Source: Phyllobacterium lublinensis (GTDB lineage Bacteria > Pseudomonadota > Alphaproteobacteria > Rhizobiales > Rhizobiaceae). Taken from it: a stretch of DNA of 64,000 nt. Below are positions 42,869-51,966 of this stretch, piece after piece. Position 1 is the first letter of the stretch. Each line of letters starts with the position of its first letter. The position numbers and the translations under genes are program-made. The notes beneath the pieces were generated by a model. The model ran no database searches and was not told where the DNA came from. It saw nothing but the letters and a program-made list of their open reading frames with translations. Location of the stretch: positions 102,749 to 166,748 of the forward strand of contig NZ_JAIUDQ010000010.1 of the NCBI RefSeq assembly GCF_020164435.1, in the 5' to 3' direction.

Positions 42869-43279
42869 GGGGAAGTCAGGTCCTTTTATTGATTAGTCAG
42901 CGCGGCATCGCGGCAGGATTGGCTTGAAAAAAGCAGCCCAAATCCACCCGCGGCGCAGGCAAAGAAGAAAAACGTGAAATAGGAGGGATTGGTTGCTGAC
43001 GCCGCATATGCAGGGTCAGCATGCTTCGCAAGTCCGGACTAGGAGGCTCTTCAGATTGTTCGTCCGGCATTGATGCGCGGTCAGTCCCTGTTTGACTGGC
43101 TGTCATTGTGAGATTTGAAAGGTGCCAGATGGGGCTATAATGGCAGTCCGGTGGCTGCCGTTCAAGAGGCCGCTGAGATTTTGCCTTCGAACAGGCGAAA
43201 CTTGTTCCGACACCGGGTCACTCGACGAGGATTGTTCAGACCAGGACTGAAATGACGGGGCGATGCCTGGGCGCCATGG
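42869..43279. other. Non-coding gap upstream of the TerC gene
   Basis: These 411 bases contain the promoter region of the TerC gene (minus strand, AAAGGACC just before its ATG) and a small stem GCTGAC/GTCAGC near 43000. I looked for a manganese riboswitch because TerC genes often have one, but saw no convincing match. No gene is evident. Confidence 0.4.
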
Positions 43280-43831
43280 CTATCCCGAAAAGCCCCCGCC
43301 ATCAAGGAACGCCTGCTCCTCTTCGGTGGTCTGGCGGCCGAGAATCGCATTGCGATGCGGGAAGCGGCCGAAACGGCGAATGATGTCGTAGTGCTGGTTG
43401 GCATATTCCAGATTTGCCGGGGCGCCTTCCCGGCACAGCTCCACCGAACGCCGCTGGTCATCGACATTTTCCGAATGCATGAAGGGCATGTAAAAGAAGG
43501 CGCGGAGCTGCGGATCGACGGACAGGTCGTGGCCCTGTTCCAATGCACGGCCCGCATAGAGGCGGGCGAGGGTGTCGGTCGCATACATATGGCCAGTGTC
43601 GCGGAAGAAATTGCGCGGCAGCTGGTCGAGCAGGATCAACAGCGCCAAGGCACCATAAGGTGTTTCAAGCCAGTTTTCATATTCGCGGCGCGCGGCAGCC
43701 AAATGATCTTCGGTGAAGCGTTGGCGACAGGTTTGGTCGAACGCCTCATCCTTGGTGAACCATTTCTGGGGTCCTGCCTCCCGCCAGAAGTCGACGATTC
43801 CGGCAATAATAGGCGTGTCGCTGTCATCCAT
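43280..43831 (-). CDS. DUF924 family protein
   Basis: This 183-residue soluble helical protein has the DUF924 features IVDFWREAGPQKWFTKDEAFD, LILLDQLPRNFFRDT, and FYMPFMHSENVDDQ, ending with FPHRNAILGR. The family is a tetratricopeptide-like fold of unknown role. It starts three bases after the stop of the antiporter gene, so it is cotranscribed with it. Confidence 0.88.
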   Translation of the reverse strand: MDDSDTPIIAGIVDFWREAGPQKWFTKDEAFDQTCRQRFTEDHLAAARREYENWLETPYGALALLILLDQLPRNFFRDTGHMYATDTLARLYAGRALEQGHDLSVDPQLRAFFYMPFMHSENVDDQRRSVELCREGAPANLEYANQHYDIIRRFGRFPHRNAILGRQTTEEEQAFLDGGGFSG

Positions 43832-43834
43832 CGG

Positions 43835-45676
43835 TTACGCTCCCCCTGCATCCGCGCCCTGCGCTGCAGGCAGGACACTTGCGGTTTCCTCGTTTAGCGC
43901 GCGCCCGGTACTGCGCGGCTTGATCAGTGGTCCTGGTACCGGCGCGTTGCCCTTCATCAAATCGGTGCCAGCCCAAATGCCGCCCGCCAACTGCAAATCG
44001 AGACGTTCGGCATCGCGGCGGCGTACGTCCACGACAATCTCCGCGGCTTCCGCCGGCTCGACGCCAAGTCCAATCAACGTGTTCTGGCCGAAGATGACAG
44101 CGGATTCGAACGTTTCGCGCATCTGGTACTCCACGCCGATCTTGATGAGTTCAATCGTCGTGCCGCGATCATAGGCCCGGGCATAGATCTGCACGAGAGG
44201 AAATTCGGACTTGATGAGGCCTGCGATCGAAAGAATGGTTTCGGCCTTGTCCACGCAGACCAGCACAGCCTGCGCGCGGCCCGCGCCTGCCGCATGCAGA
44301 ATGTCGAGCCTGGTGCCATCGCCATAGTAGACCTTGAAACCGAATTTTGCCGCCGCCTGGATCATTTCAATGTCATTGTCGATGATGGAAATATCGACGC
44401 CGCGCAACAGCAGAGGCTGGCTCGCGATCTGGCCAAAGCGGCCAAAGCCGATGATCAGAACGCTTCCCGAAAGACCTTCCGCCACCTCGACCCCCTCGAG
44501 GTCCTGCTTTTCTACCGGCATCAGGTAGCGCAACGCAACGAGCAGCAGGGGTGTCAGGAACATTGAGAAAATGATGACGGCGGTGAGAATTGCGTTTGCC
44601 TGGCCGTCGAGAATGCCGACCGCGGTTGCCGCCGCGTAGAGCACGAAAGCGAACTCACCGCCCTGGGCCATGATGACGGCGCGTTCGATCGCTTCACGGT
44701 TCGTCGATTTCAATACCCTGGCGACAAGATAAATTCCCGTACCTTTCACCAGCTTGAAGGCTATGACGTAGAAGATGACGGTCTTCCAGTTTGCGGCGAC
44801 CACGCCAAGGTCAAGCGACATGCCAACGGCAAGGAAGAACAGTCCGAGCAGGATGCCGCGGAAAGGCTCGATATCCGCTTCGAGCTGGTGGCGGAAAGTC
44901 GATTCGGAGAGCAGTACGCCCGCCAGGAATGCGCCCATGGCCATGGAAAGCCCGCTGACCTGCATCAGCAGCGCCGATCCGAGGACGACAAGGAGTGCTG
45001 CAGCCGTCATGACCTCGCGGGCACGCGATTGGGCGAGGAATCCGAACAGCGGATTGAGCAGGTATTTGCCGGCGAGGATGAGACCCGCGATGCTGCCGAT
45101 CCCGATGCCTATCGCCATCCAGCGGATCCCTTCGGGCGCCGAGGCGCCCATGGGTGCGAGGAAGACAACAAGAGCAAGCAGGGGAACGATGGCAAGGTCT
45201 TCAAGCAGAAGAATAGATACCATGCGCTGGCCCTGCGGGGTCGCGGTCTCTGCCCGCTCTTCAAGCAGCTGCATGACGATGGCGGTTGATGTGAGAACGA
45301 AGCCAGCGCCGGCGACGAAGGACTGGGCCACCGGAAAGCCTGTTGCAATGCCGACCCCGGTTAGCAGCAGCGCGCAGAATCCTACCTGCAGAGCGCCAAG
45401 GCCAAAAATATCCTTGCGTAGCCCCCATAGGCGCGACGGTTGCATTTCAAGGCCAATGATGAAGAGAAACATGACAACGCCGAGCTCTGCCACATGCAGA
45501 ATCGTTTCGGGGTCGGAAAAGAATTTCAGGCCAAACGGGCCAATGAGGACACCCGCCGCCAGATAGCCGAGGATCGAGCCAAGGCCGAGGCGCTTGAACA
45601 GGGGGACGGCTATGACGCCCGCACCAAGCAGGACCACAACGCTTAAGAGATCCGGTCCGCTTGTTTCTACCGCCAT
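43835..45676 (-). CDS. Monovalent cation:proton antiporter (KefB/KefC type)
   Basis: This 613-residue protein has an N-terminal CPA2 antiporter domain of 12-13 helices (LGSILGYLAAGVLIGPFGL, VMFLFIIGLEMQP, and MAQGGEFAFVLYAA) and a C-terminal Rossmann TrkA-N domain (SVLIIGFGRFGQIASQPLL, with the YYGDGTRLDILHAAG segment). It effluxes potassium in exchange for protons, usually under glutathione or redox control. The tail after residue 575 is proline/alanine rich. Cotranscribed with the DUF924 gene downstream. Confidence 0.92.
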   Translation of the reverse strand: MAVETSGPDLLSVVVLLGAGVIAVPLFKRLGLGSILGYLAAGVLIGPFGLKFFSDPETILHVAELGVVMFLFIIGLEMQPSRLWGLRKDIFGLGALQVGFCALLLTGVGIATGFPVAQSFVAGAGFVLTSTAIVMQLLEERAETATPQGQRMVSILLLEDLAIVPLLALVVFLAPMGASAPEGIRWMAIGIGIGSIAGLILAGKYLLNPLFGFLAQSRAREVMTAAALLVVLGSALLMQVSGLSMAMGAFLAGVLLSESTFRHQLEADIEPFRGILLGLFFLAVGMSLDLGVVAANWKTVIFYVIAFKLVKGTGIYLVARVLKSTNREAIERAVIMAQGGEFAFVLYAAATAVGILDGQANAILTAVIIFSMFLTPLLLVALRYLMPVEKQDLEGVEVAEGLSGSVLIIGFGRFGQIASQPLLLRGVDISIIDNDIEMIQAAAKFGFKVYYGDGTRLDILHAAGAGRAQAVLVCVDKAETILSIAGLIKSEFPLVQIYARAYDRGTTIELIKIGVEYQMRETFESAVIFGQNTLIGLGVEPAEAAEIVVDVRRRDAERLDLQLAGGIWAGTDLMKGNAPVPGPLIKPRSTGRALNEETASVLPAAQGADAGGA

Positions 45677-45765
45677 TGTGTGTCCTGTCCTTGGGTGTCG
45701 CCGATTTTACCATGGGTAAAGCGGTGAGCCGCAGCAGGCAAGTCTATTTGAACCTCAAGACGGCT

Positions 45766-46620
45766 TCAGGCGAGATTCCAGATGCGCCTGGCATTCTTCG
45801 AAAAAAGCCGTGCACGCTCGTCATCGCTGCAGCCCGAGAGGAGGGCATGGGTTGCGGCGACCCAGGTCGCAAGTCCACCTCCGAGGGTACAGACCGGCCA
45901 GTCGCTACCCCACACGAGGCGGTCGAAGCCGAAACTGTCGATGACATGATGCACATAGGGCCCCAGCGTCTCGACCCGCCATGTTCCGGCATCCGCATAG
46001 GCGACAACGCCTGAAATCTTGGCAACAACATTTGGGCGCCTGGCGATGTCCGTGATCTTGCCACGCCATTCGTTCAAGCCTTCGCCCTTGATGTCGGGCA
46101 CGCCGCAATGGTCGAGGATGAACCGAACGTTCGGCGCAAGGTCGACGAGCGCGATGGCCGTTTCGATCTGCCGGGGCAGAACGCAGAGGTCGAAGGTAAA
46201 GCCGGTTGCCTCCAGCCGCTTGATGTTCTCACGGAACAACGCGCTTTCCGACAGGTTGTCCGGCATGACATGCAAGACGCGGCGGAAGCCTTTGATCAGT
46301 GGATTTGCCTTTTGCCGTTCAAGAAAGCCGGCGAATTCCGGTTCTTCCGGGCGGCAGGAAGAAATGCAGCCGGCGATCAGGCTGCCCTCACGCTTTGCCA
46401 GGCCGCCTATGTAGCGCGATTCGGCCTCGATATCGGAAGGTGCCACGTCCACCTCCATATGCACGGCCTGGGTGATCCCGGCGCGATGAGCCTGGAGCGC
46501 ATATTCTTCGTAGCGGAAGTCGCGGTTCAATGCCTCCACACCCGACAGCCAGGGATAGGACAGGGCCGACTGGTCGATGAGGTGCAGATGGGTGTCTATG
46601 ATGGGGGCAGTAACTAGCAA
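45766..46620 (-). CDS. Amidohydrolase, probable L-fucono-1,5-lactonase
   Basis: This 284-residue amidohydrolase-2 fold protein has the metal motif PIIDTHLHLID at the N-terminus, HMEVDV, FILDHCGVPDIKG and the catalytic Asp in VWGSDWPVC. It matches L-fuconolactone/L-rhamnonolactone lactonases. Its position beside the IclR regulator and next to the fucose operon supports hydrolysis of L-fuconolactone to L-fuconate. Start ATG at 46620 lies just downstream of the regulator gene. Confidence 0.85.
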   Translation of the reverse strand: MLVTAPIIDTHLHLIDQSALSYPWLSGVEALNRDFRYEEYALQAHRAGITQAVHMEVDVAPSDIEAESRYIGGLAKREGSLIAGCISSCRPEEPEFAGFLERQKANPLIKGFRRVLHVMPDNLSESALFRENIKRLEATGFTFDLCVLPRQIETAIALVDLAPNVRFILDHCGVPDIKGEGLNEWRGKITDIARRPNVVAKISGVVAYADAGTWRVETLGPYVHHVIDSFGFDRLVWGSDWPVCTLGGGLATWVAATHALLSGCSDDERARLFSKNARRIWNLA

Positions 46621-46638
46621 CTGAAAATCTCCCCTTGT

Positions 46639-47442
46639 TCAGGCTGTTCGCGCGACGCTGGAGTGAATGACGTCTGCACCGGCGAGTTCAGAAAGCTTCT
46701 GTGCCGTGGCGACCAACATCTTGCGCGCGTCGTCGACACCAGGGGCATCGGCAATATTGAGCAGCTGGATGTAGGGGCAGGTGAGTGCGGCGATGGCCCG
46801 GCCATCCGGCCCCAGCACGGGAGCCGATACGTTATATACGCCAGCCGTCTGTGCGCTGGGCATGACCTCGTAGCCGCGCTGGCGAATGTGATTCAGGCGC
46901 TGATAGAAGTCAGGCGGCTGGGCGATATCATCGGCGAGCTTCTCATATTCGGCGATCATCATCGCCCGTTCTTCATCGGAGCGGAACGCCAGCAGCACAT
47001 GGCCGGAGCCCGTATTGAACAGGCTGATATGCGATCCGACACGGATGGAGATGCCCCAGTAGTCCGGGGCTTCCTGCTGGGCGATGACGACGGCAGCGCC
47101 GCGATCAAAGACGCTCAGCTGGTTGGCCTGTTTCGAGCTGATGGCAAGGTCTCGCATCAGCGGCGTCGCATAGGAAGCAAGGCGTCTTACCGGCGCGTGC
47201 AGTTGTGCCAGCCCGAAAAGCTTCAATGTCAATGAATAGCGGTCGCCTTCAAGCCGTGTGACGTAGCCGCGGCGCACGAGACGATCGAGCATCCGGTAGA
47301 ATTCATTGGGGCTGCGGCCGAGAAACTTGGCGATTTCGGCCTGGGTAAGCCCTCCGTCGATGCCCGAAAGAAGTTCAAGAATATCCAGTCCCTTATCGAG
47401 CGCCGGCGCGCGATAGCGGTCGCTGTCGTCGTCCTCTGTCAT
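46639..47442 (-). CDS. IclR-family regulator of the fucose locus
   Basis: This 267-residue regulator has an N-terminal winged helix (LDKGLDILELLSGIDGGLTQAEIA, RSPNEFYRMLDRLVRRGYV) and an IclR effector domain. ATG at 47442 (MTEDDDSDRY) follows GGGGGAGA. The longer frame to 47469 is unlikely. It is divergent from the sugar-binding-protein gene and cotranscribed with the lactonase, so it probably governs L-fucose utilisation. The effector is unknown, perhaps an aldonate or keto-deoxy acid. Confidence 0.85.
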   Translation of the reverse strand: MTEDDDSDRYRAPALDKGLDILELLSGIDGGLTQAEIAKFLGRSPNEFYRMLDRLVRRGYVTRLEGDRYSLTLKLFGLAQLHAPVRRLASYATPLMRDLAISSKQANQLSVFDRGAAVVIAQQEAPDYWGISIRVGSHISLFNTGSGHVLLAFRSDEERAMMIAEYEKLADDIAQPPDFYQRLNHIRQRGYEVMPSAQTAGVYNVSAPVLGPDGRAIAALTCPYIQLLNIADAPGVDDARKMLVATAQKLSELAGADVIHSSVARTA

Positions 47443-47460
47443 TTGAATCTCCCCCCCAGC

Positions 47461-47540
47461 CGTATGCATATACGAAGATCATATTCGGAGGAAAGCAGTT
47501 TCCTTGCTTGACGGTCAAGCCTATTAATGTTTGTATATGA
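47461..47540. promoter_or_regulatory. Divergent control region with IclR half-sites
   Basis: CGTATGCATATACG (47461-47474) is a dyad (CGTAT-N4-ATACG) just upstream of the iclR gene. CATATAC(G/A)A recurs in inverted form as TTGTATATG near 47530, on the sugar operon side. These look like operator half-sites of the regulator. Confidence 0.55.
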
Positions 47541-47615
47541 ATGAAACGCCCATATGTGGGTATTCAAAATCGCGAGGGCCGGGGAGTGGCGCTTGTTCAT
47601 GGGGAGGAGTTTTCG

Positions 47616-48932
47616 ATGAAGAACCTGTTGGCCAGCGTTTCAGCTGGCGTGATAGCAATACTTGGCGCGCAGGCCGTCCATGCGGCCGATCTGCCGGGAA
47701 AATTCGAAGGTGTAACGATCGATGCCAAGCTTATTGGCGGCCAGCAGTACGAGCCGCTCTATGAGCGCATCGGTGAATGGGAAAAGCTGACAGGCGCAAA
47801 GGTCAACATCCTTTCGAAAAAGAATCACTTCGAGCTCGACAAGGAAATCAAGTCTGATATCGCCTCCGGTAGCCTGAACTGGTGCGTTGGCTCGAACCAC
47901 TCATCGTTCGCACCACAATATCCCGGCATCTACACGGATTTGAACAAGCTGATACCGGCCGAAGAAGTCGCCGCGTTTGTGCCTTCGAACATCCAGTCGT
48001 CAACGCTCGACGGCAAGCTGGTCATGCTGCCGCGTGCCCAGTTCGACGTATCGGCGCTGTATTATCAGAAGAGCCTCTATGAGGATGAAGGCAACAAGAA
48101 AGCCTTCAAGGAAAAGTACGGCTATGAGCTTACGCCGCCGGACACCTGGCAGCAGGTAACCGACCAGGCTTTGTTCTTCACGAAAGCTCCAGACTTCTAC
48201 GGTACCCAGTTTGCCGGCAAGGAAGAAGCGATCAATGGCCGCTTCTATGAAATGGTTATCGCCGAGGGTGGTGAGTACATCGACAAGGACGGCAAGCCCG
48301 CCTTCAACTCGGATGCCGGTGTCAAAGCCCTTGACTGGTTCGTCAACCTCTACAAGGCGAAAGCTGTTCCGGCAGGCACCACGAACTATCTCTGGGACGA
48401 TCTCGGCCAGGGATTTGCCTCCGGTTCCATCGCCATCAATCTTGATTGGCCAGGCTGGGCAAGCTTCTTCAATGACCCGAAATCGTCGAAGGTTGCCGGC
48501 AATGTCGGTGTCAAGGTTGCGCCCGCGGGCTCGTCGGGCAAGCGGACCGGCTGGTCTGGTCATCACGGTTTCTCCGTGACGGAATCGTGCGCCAACAAGG
48601 AAGCCGCCGCTTCTCTCGTCTGGTGGCTGACCAATGAGGACAGCCAGAAGCTCGAGGCCAAGGCTGGCCCATTGCCGACCCGCACAGCGGTCTGGGCGTG
48701 GGATATCGAACAGGCAAAGGGTGATCCCTACAAGACCGAAGTGCTGAACGCCTTCCAGGAAGAAGCAAAGAACGCGTTCCCGGTACCACCACTTGCGGAA
48801 TGGATCGAAATCTCGAACGCGGTCTATCCGGAACTGCAGGCCGCGATCCTGGGCGACAAGACGTCGAAGGAAGCGTTGGATACGGCTGCCAAGAAGGCAA
48901 CCGAGATCCTTCAGGATGCCGGAAAGCTCTGA
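47616..48932 (+). CDS. Sugar ABC importer substrate-binding protein
   Basis: This 438-residue binding protein of the SBP_bac_1 group has a signal peptide (LLASVSAGVIAILGAQAVHAA) and typical segments LNWCVGSNHSSFAPQYPG and WDDLGQGFASGSIAINLDWPGW. ATG at 47616 follows GGGGAGGAG. It heads the importer operon whose neighbours are fucose catabolic enzymes, so L-fucose or a related 6-deoxy sugar is the likely ligand. The counterpart in S. meliloti is fucose-inducible. Confidence 0.88.
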   Translation: MKNLLASVSAGVIAILGAQAVHAADLPGKFEGVTIDAKLIGGQQYEPLYERIGEWEKLTGAKVNILSKKNHFELDKEIKSDIASGSLNWCVGSNHSSFAPQYPGIYTDLNKLIPAEEVAAFVPSNIQSSTLDGKLVMLPRAQFDVSALYYQKSLYEDEGNKKAFKEKYGYELTPPDTWQQVTDQALFFTKAPDFYGTQFAGKEEAINGRFYEMVIAEGGEYIDKDGKPAFNSDAGVKALDWFVNLYKAKAVPAGTTNYLWDDLGQGFASGSIAINLDWPGWASFFNDPKSSKVAGNVGVKVAPAGSSGKRTGWSGHHGFSVTESCANKEAAASLVWWLTNEDSQKLEAKAGPLPTRTAVWAWDIEQAKGDPYKTEVLNAFQEEAKNAFPVPPLAEWIEISNAVYPELQAAILGDKTSKEALDTAAKKATEILQDAGKL

Positions 48933-48946
48933 GCGGTGCCGCCTTG

Positions 48947-49070
48947 CCCTCCCCCTCGGGGGAGGGACGGACCGCAGGTCCGGGGGATCGGTCGGAACAG
49001 CATCCAAACATGTAAGATCCCACCCTGCTGCGTCGCAGCCATCCTCTCCAAAAGGGGGCAGGGCGGAAAG
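48947..49070. repeat. Hairpin cluster between binding-protein and permease genes
   Basis: CCCTCCCCC pairs with GGGGGAGGG (48947-48966) and CGGACC pairs with GGTCCG (48968-48982). Further right, CCCTGCTGCGTCGCAGCC and CTCTCCAAAAGGGGGCAGGG resemble the 26461 repeat. Role probably as in other binding-protein operons: message stabilisation. Confidence 0.6.
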
Positions 49071-49095
49071 CAGAGTCCAGAAGGCCATTATTTCA

Positions 49096-49992
49096 ATGAA
49101 ATTTCCCAAATTTTCGGCGCCTGTGCTCCTGCTGCTGCCCGCTATTGTCGTTCTTGCTGCGGTGATCGTGCTGCCGCTGCTGTTCTCGCTCTATTCAAGC
49201 TTTACGCCCTTCCGGCTGACCAAGCCGGAAACCATCTGGGTGTTCATCGGCTTTCGCAATTATGTGAGTGTGCTGACCAATGTGGAATTCTGGACCGCCT
49301 TCGGCCGGACCGTTCTGCTTCTCACCGTCGCCCTCAACGCGGAAATGTTCCTGGGCCTCGGCTTGGCGATGCTGGTCAACAAGGCCACGCATGGGCAGCG
49401 CCTGCTGCGTACGCTGATGATGTTCCCGATGATGTTTTCGCCGGTTCTGGTCGGCTTCCAGTTCAAGTTCCTGTTCAACGACAATATCGGCTTCGTCAAC
49501 AATGCACTGCAATCCCTGGGCCTCACCACGAATGCCATCCCCTGGCTGATCGATGGCAATCTTGCGCTGTTTTCGATCATTGTCGCCGAGGTCTGGTCGT
49601 CCACGGCGGTTTTCGCAATCCTGATCCTCGCGGGACTGCTTGCAATGCCGCAAGAACCAGTAGAAGCGGCGCGGGTCGATGGTTGCACTCCTTGGCAGAC
49701 TTTCCGCTACGTGACATGGCCCTATCTGATGCCGTTCGCTTTCATCGCCATGACGATACGCTCGCTCGACGTGGCCCGCGCCTATGACATCGTCAAGATC
49801 ATGACCGACGGCGGGCCGGCGAAACGGACTGAGCTCCTGTGGACACTCGTAGGGCGCACGGCCTACAGCGATGCACGCATGGGTCTTGCCAATGCCATGG
49901 CCTATATATCGATCCTGCTGTCGATCCTGTTCACAGTGTATTTTTTCCGAAAGCTTGCAGCGGCGCGCCAGCAAATCGGAGCGGAGTGGTAA
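49096..49992 (+). CDS. Sugar ABC importer permease 1 (MalF-type)
   Basis: This 298-residue permease has six helices (N-terminal APVLLLLPAIVVLAAVIVLPLLFSL) and the EAARVDGCTPWQTFRYVTWPYLMP coupling motif. ATG at 49096 is preferred. The frame open from 48793 overlaps the binding protein out of phase. One base separates its stop from the next permease. Confidence 0.88.
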   Translation: MKFPKFSAPVLLLLPAIVVLAAVIVLPLLFSLYSSFTPFRLTKPETIWVFIGFRNYVSVLTNVEFWTAFGRTVLLLTVALNAEMFLGLGLAMLVNKATHGQRLLRTLMMFPMMFSPVLVGFQFKFLFNDNIGFVNNALQSLGLTTNAIPWLIDGNLALFSIIVAEVWSSTAVFAILILAGLLAMPQEPVEAARVDGCTPWQTFRYVTWPYLMPFAFIAMTIRSLDVARAYDIVKIMTDGGPAKRTELLWTLVGRTAYSDARMGLANAMAYISILLSILFTVYFFRKLAAARQQIGAEW

Positions 49993-49993
49993 A

Positions 49994-50860
49994 ATGGACC
50001 AGAACACGTCCCACCGATACAAACGCCGCGGATTAAAGCTGCTTCACCTCGTCGGCCTTTTTCTTGCAATGCTGATTATCTGCTTGCCTGGTCTGTGGAT
50101 CGTGCTGAGTTCGCTGCGGCCCACCGTGGAGATCATGGCAAAGCCGCCGGTCTGGATTCCGCAGGACCTCTCGCTCGACGCCTATCGCGCCATGTTCGGC
50201 GGAGCAGGGCAAGGCGGCATTCCCGTCTGGGAATATTTCCGCAACTCCCTGATCATTTCCATCACGTCGACCATCATCGCGCTGACGGTTGGCATGGCGG
50301 GCGGCTACGCCTTCGCTCGCTACAAGTTCAAGGGCAAGTCGGGGATATTCCTCGGCTTCATGCTGACGCGTGCCGTGCCTGGAATTGCGTTGTCACTGCC
50401 CTTGTTCATGATTTTTGCCCGCGTCGGTATCATCGATACGCATTTTGCGATGATCCTCATCTACGTGGCCTTGAACGTGCCTTTCACCATCTGGCTCATC
50501 GACGGTTTTTTCCGGCAGGTGCCGAAGGACCTGGCTGAGGCCGCTCAGATCGATGGCTGCACACGCTGGCAGGCGTTCTGGCAGGTGGAGTTTCCGCTTG
50601 CCGGCCCCGGCATCGCCTCGGCGGGCATCTTCGCCTTTCTCACCTCGTGGAATGAATATGCATTGGCCTCGCAGATTACCCGTTCGGTCAATTCGAAGAC
50701 GCTGCCGGTCGGTCTTCTCGACTATACCTCGGAGTTCACCATCGACTGGCGCGGCATGTGCGCGCTTGCCGTGGTCATGATCATCCCGGCGCTCACACTC
50801 ACCTTTATCATCCAGAAGCATCTCGTGTCCGGACTGACGTTCGGCGCGGTGAAAGGTTAA
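49994..50860 (+). CDS. Sugar ABC importer permease 2 (MalG-type)
   Basis: This 288-residue MalG-like permease has six helices and the motif AEAAQIDGCTRWQAFWQVEFPLAGPG. ATG at 49994 follows GGAGTGG. It forms the transmembrane channel with the preceding permease and is six bases upstream of the ATPase gene. Confidence 0.88.
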   Translation: MDQNTSHRYKRRGLKLLHLVGLFLAMLIICLPGLWIVLSSLRPTVEIMAKPPVWIPQDLSLDAYRAMFGGAGQGGIPVWEYFRNSLIISITSTIIALTVGMAGGYAFARYKFKGKSGIFLGFMLTRAVPGIALSLPLFMIFARVGIIDTHFAMILIYVALNVPFTIWLIDGFFRQVPKDLAEAAQIDGCTRWQAFWQVEFPLAGPGIASAGIFAFLTSWNEYALASQITRSVNSKTLPVGLLDYTSEFTIDWRGMCALAVVMIIPALTLTFIIQKHLVSGLTFGAVKG

Positions 50861-50866
50861 TTTGTT

Positions 50867-51964
50867 ATGGCTCCCGTAACACTGAAAAAGCTGGTCAAGA
50901 GTTATGGCAATGTGGACGTGGTCCACGGCATCGACCTCGAGGTCAAGGATCGCGAGTTCATCGCGCTGGTCGGACCGTCCGGTTGCGGCAAGTCGACGAC
51001 GCTGCGCATGATTGCCGGCTTGGAGGACATTAGCGGCGGAGTTGTCGAAATCGGCGGAAAGCCTGTCAACGACCTGCCGCCGCGCGCGCGAAATATTTCG
51101 ATGGTGTTCCAGTCCTACGCGCTCTACCCGCACATGACCGTGCGCGAAAACATGGGCTTTTCGCTGAAGATCGGCAAAGTCGCACAGAGCGACATCGACA
51201 CCCGGGTCAATGAGGCCGCCGCCATCCTCGATCTCGACAAGCTGATGGATCGTCGCCCCTCGCAGCTTTCGGGCGGCCAGCGCCAGCGCGTTGCCATGGG
51301 CCGGGCGATCGTTCGTCAGCCGGATGTGTTCCTGTTCGACGAGCCACTCTCGAACCTGGATGCAAAGCTTCGAACGCAGGTGCGTACCGAGATCAAGCGC
51401 CTCCATGCCAAGGTGCAGTCCACCATGATCTATGTGACGCACGACCAAGTGGAGGCAATGACCCTATCCGACCGGATCGTCATCATGCGCGATGGCCATA
51501 TCGAGCAGGTCGGTACCCCGGAAGAAGTGTTCAAGCGTCCGGCCACACGCTTCGTTGCCGGTTTCATCGGGTCACCGCCCATGAACCTCAACGATGCAAC
51601 AGTTGCCGACGGAAAGCTCGTCTTTGCCGGGGGTCAGAGCCTGCCGCTACCGATCGCATTCCGCGGCAAGGTTGCGGCCGGCGACAAGGTGATCTTTGGA
51701 TTGCGGCCCGATGACATCTACCCCACGGGGCATGGACTGAACTCTGGGGAGGCCACGGACGTGCATGAAATGGAACTGCCGGTGTCCATTACCGAGCCGC
51801 TTGGAAATGAAACGCTGCTTTTCGTCACCATGGCACAGCGCGAATGGGTGTCGCGCATGCTCAATCCCCGTCCAATGGAGGCTGGAGAAATGGTAAAATT
51901 CAGTTTCGACCTTTCCCAGGCGCACCTTTTCTCGCCGGAAACCGGTAAAACCCTACGGAGCTGA
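50867..51964 (+). CDS. Sugar ABC importer ATP-binding subunit (UgpC/MalK type)
   Basis: This 365-residue ATPase has Walker A GPSGCGKST, signature LSGGQRQRVAMGRAI, Walker B VFLFDEPLSNLDA, THDQVEAM, and a C-terminal MalK-type regulatory domain (ATRFVAGFIGSPPMN; GLRPDDIYP). The next gene begins two bases later. It energises the fucose-locus importer. Confidence 0.92.
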   Translation: MAPVTLKKLVKSYGNVDVVHGIDLEVKDREFIALVGPSGCGKSTTLRMIAGLEDISGGVVEIGGKPVNDLPPRARNISMVFQSYALYPHMTVRENMGFSLKIGKVAQSDIDTRVNEAAAILDLDKLMDRRPSQLSGGQRQRVAMGRAIVRQPDVFLFDEPLSNLDAKLRTQVRTEIKRLHAKVQSTMIYVTHDQVEAMTLSDRIVIMRDGHIEQVGTPEEVFKRPATRFVAGFIGSPPMNLNDATVADGKLVFAGGQSLPLPIAFRGKVAAGDKVIFGLRPDDIYPTGHGLNSGEATDVHEMELPVSITEPLGNETLLFVTMAQREWVSRMLNPRPMEAGEMVKFSFDLSQAHLFSPETGKTLRS

Positions 51965-51966
51965 CC

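Noticed and set aside
42008..42892. 294-codon plus-strand frame
   Set aside because: Antisense to the TerC gene and rich in His/Asp repeats typical of reversed membrane-protein coding sequence.
42869..43279. Manganese (yybP-ykoY) riboswitch before the TerC gene
   Set aside because: Looked for because TerC genes often carry it. No convincing conserved core was seen.
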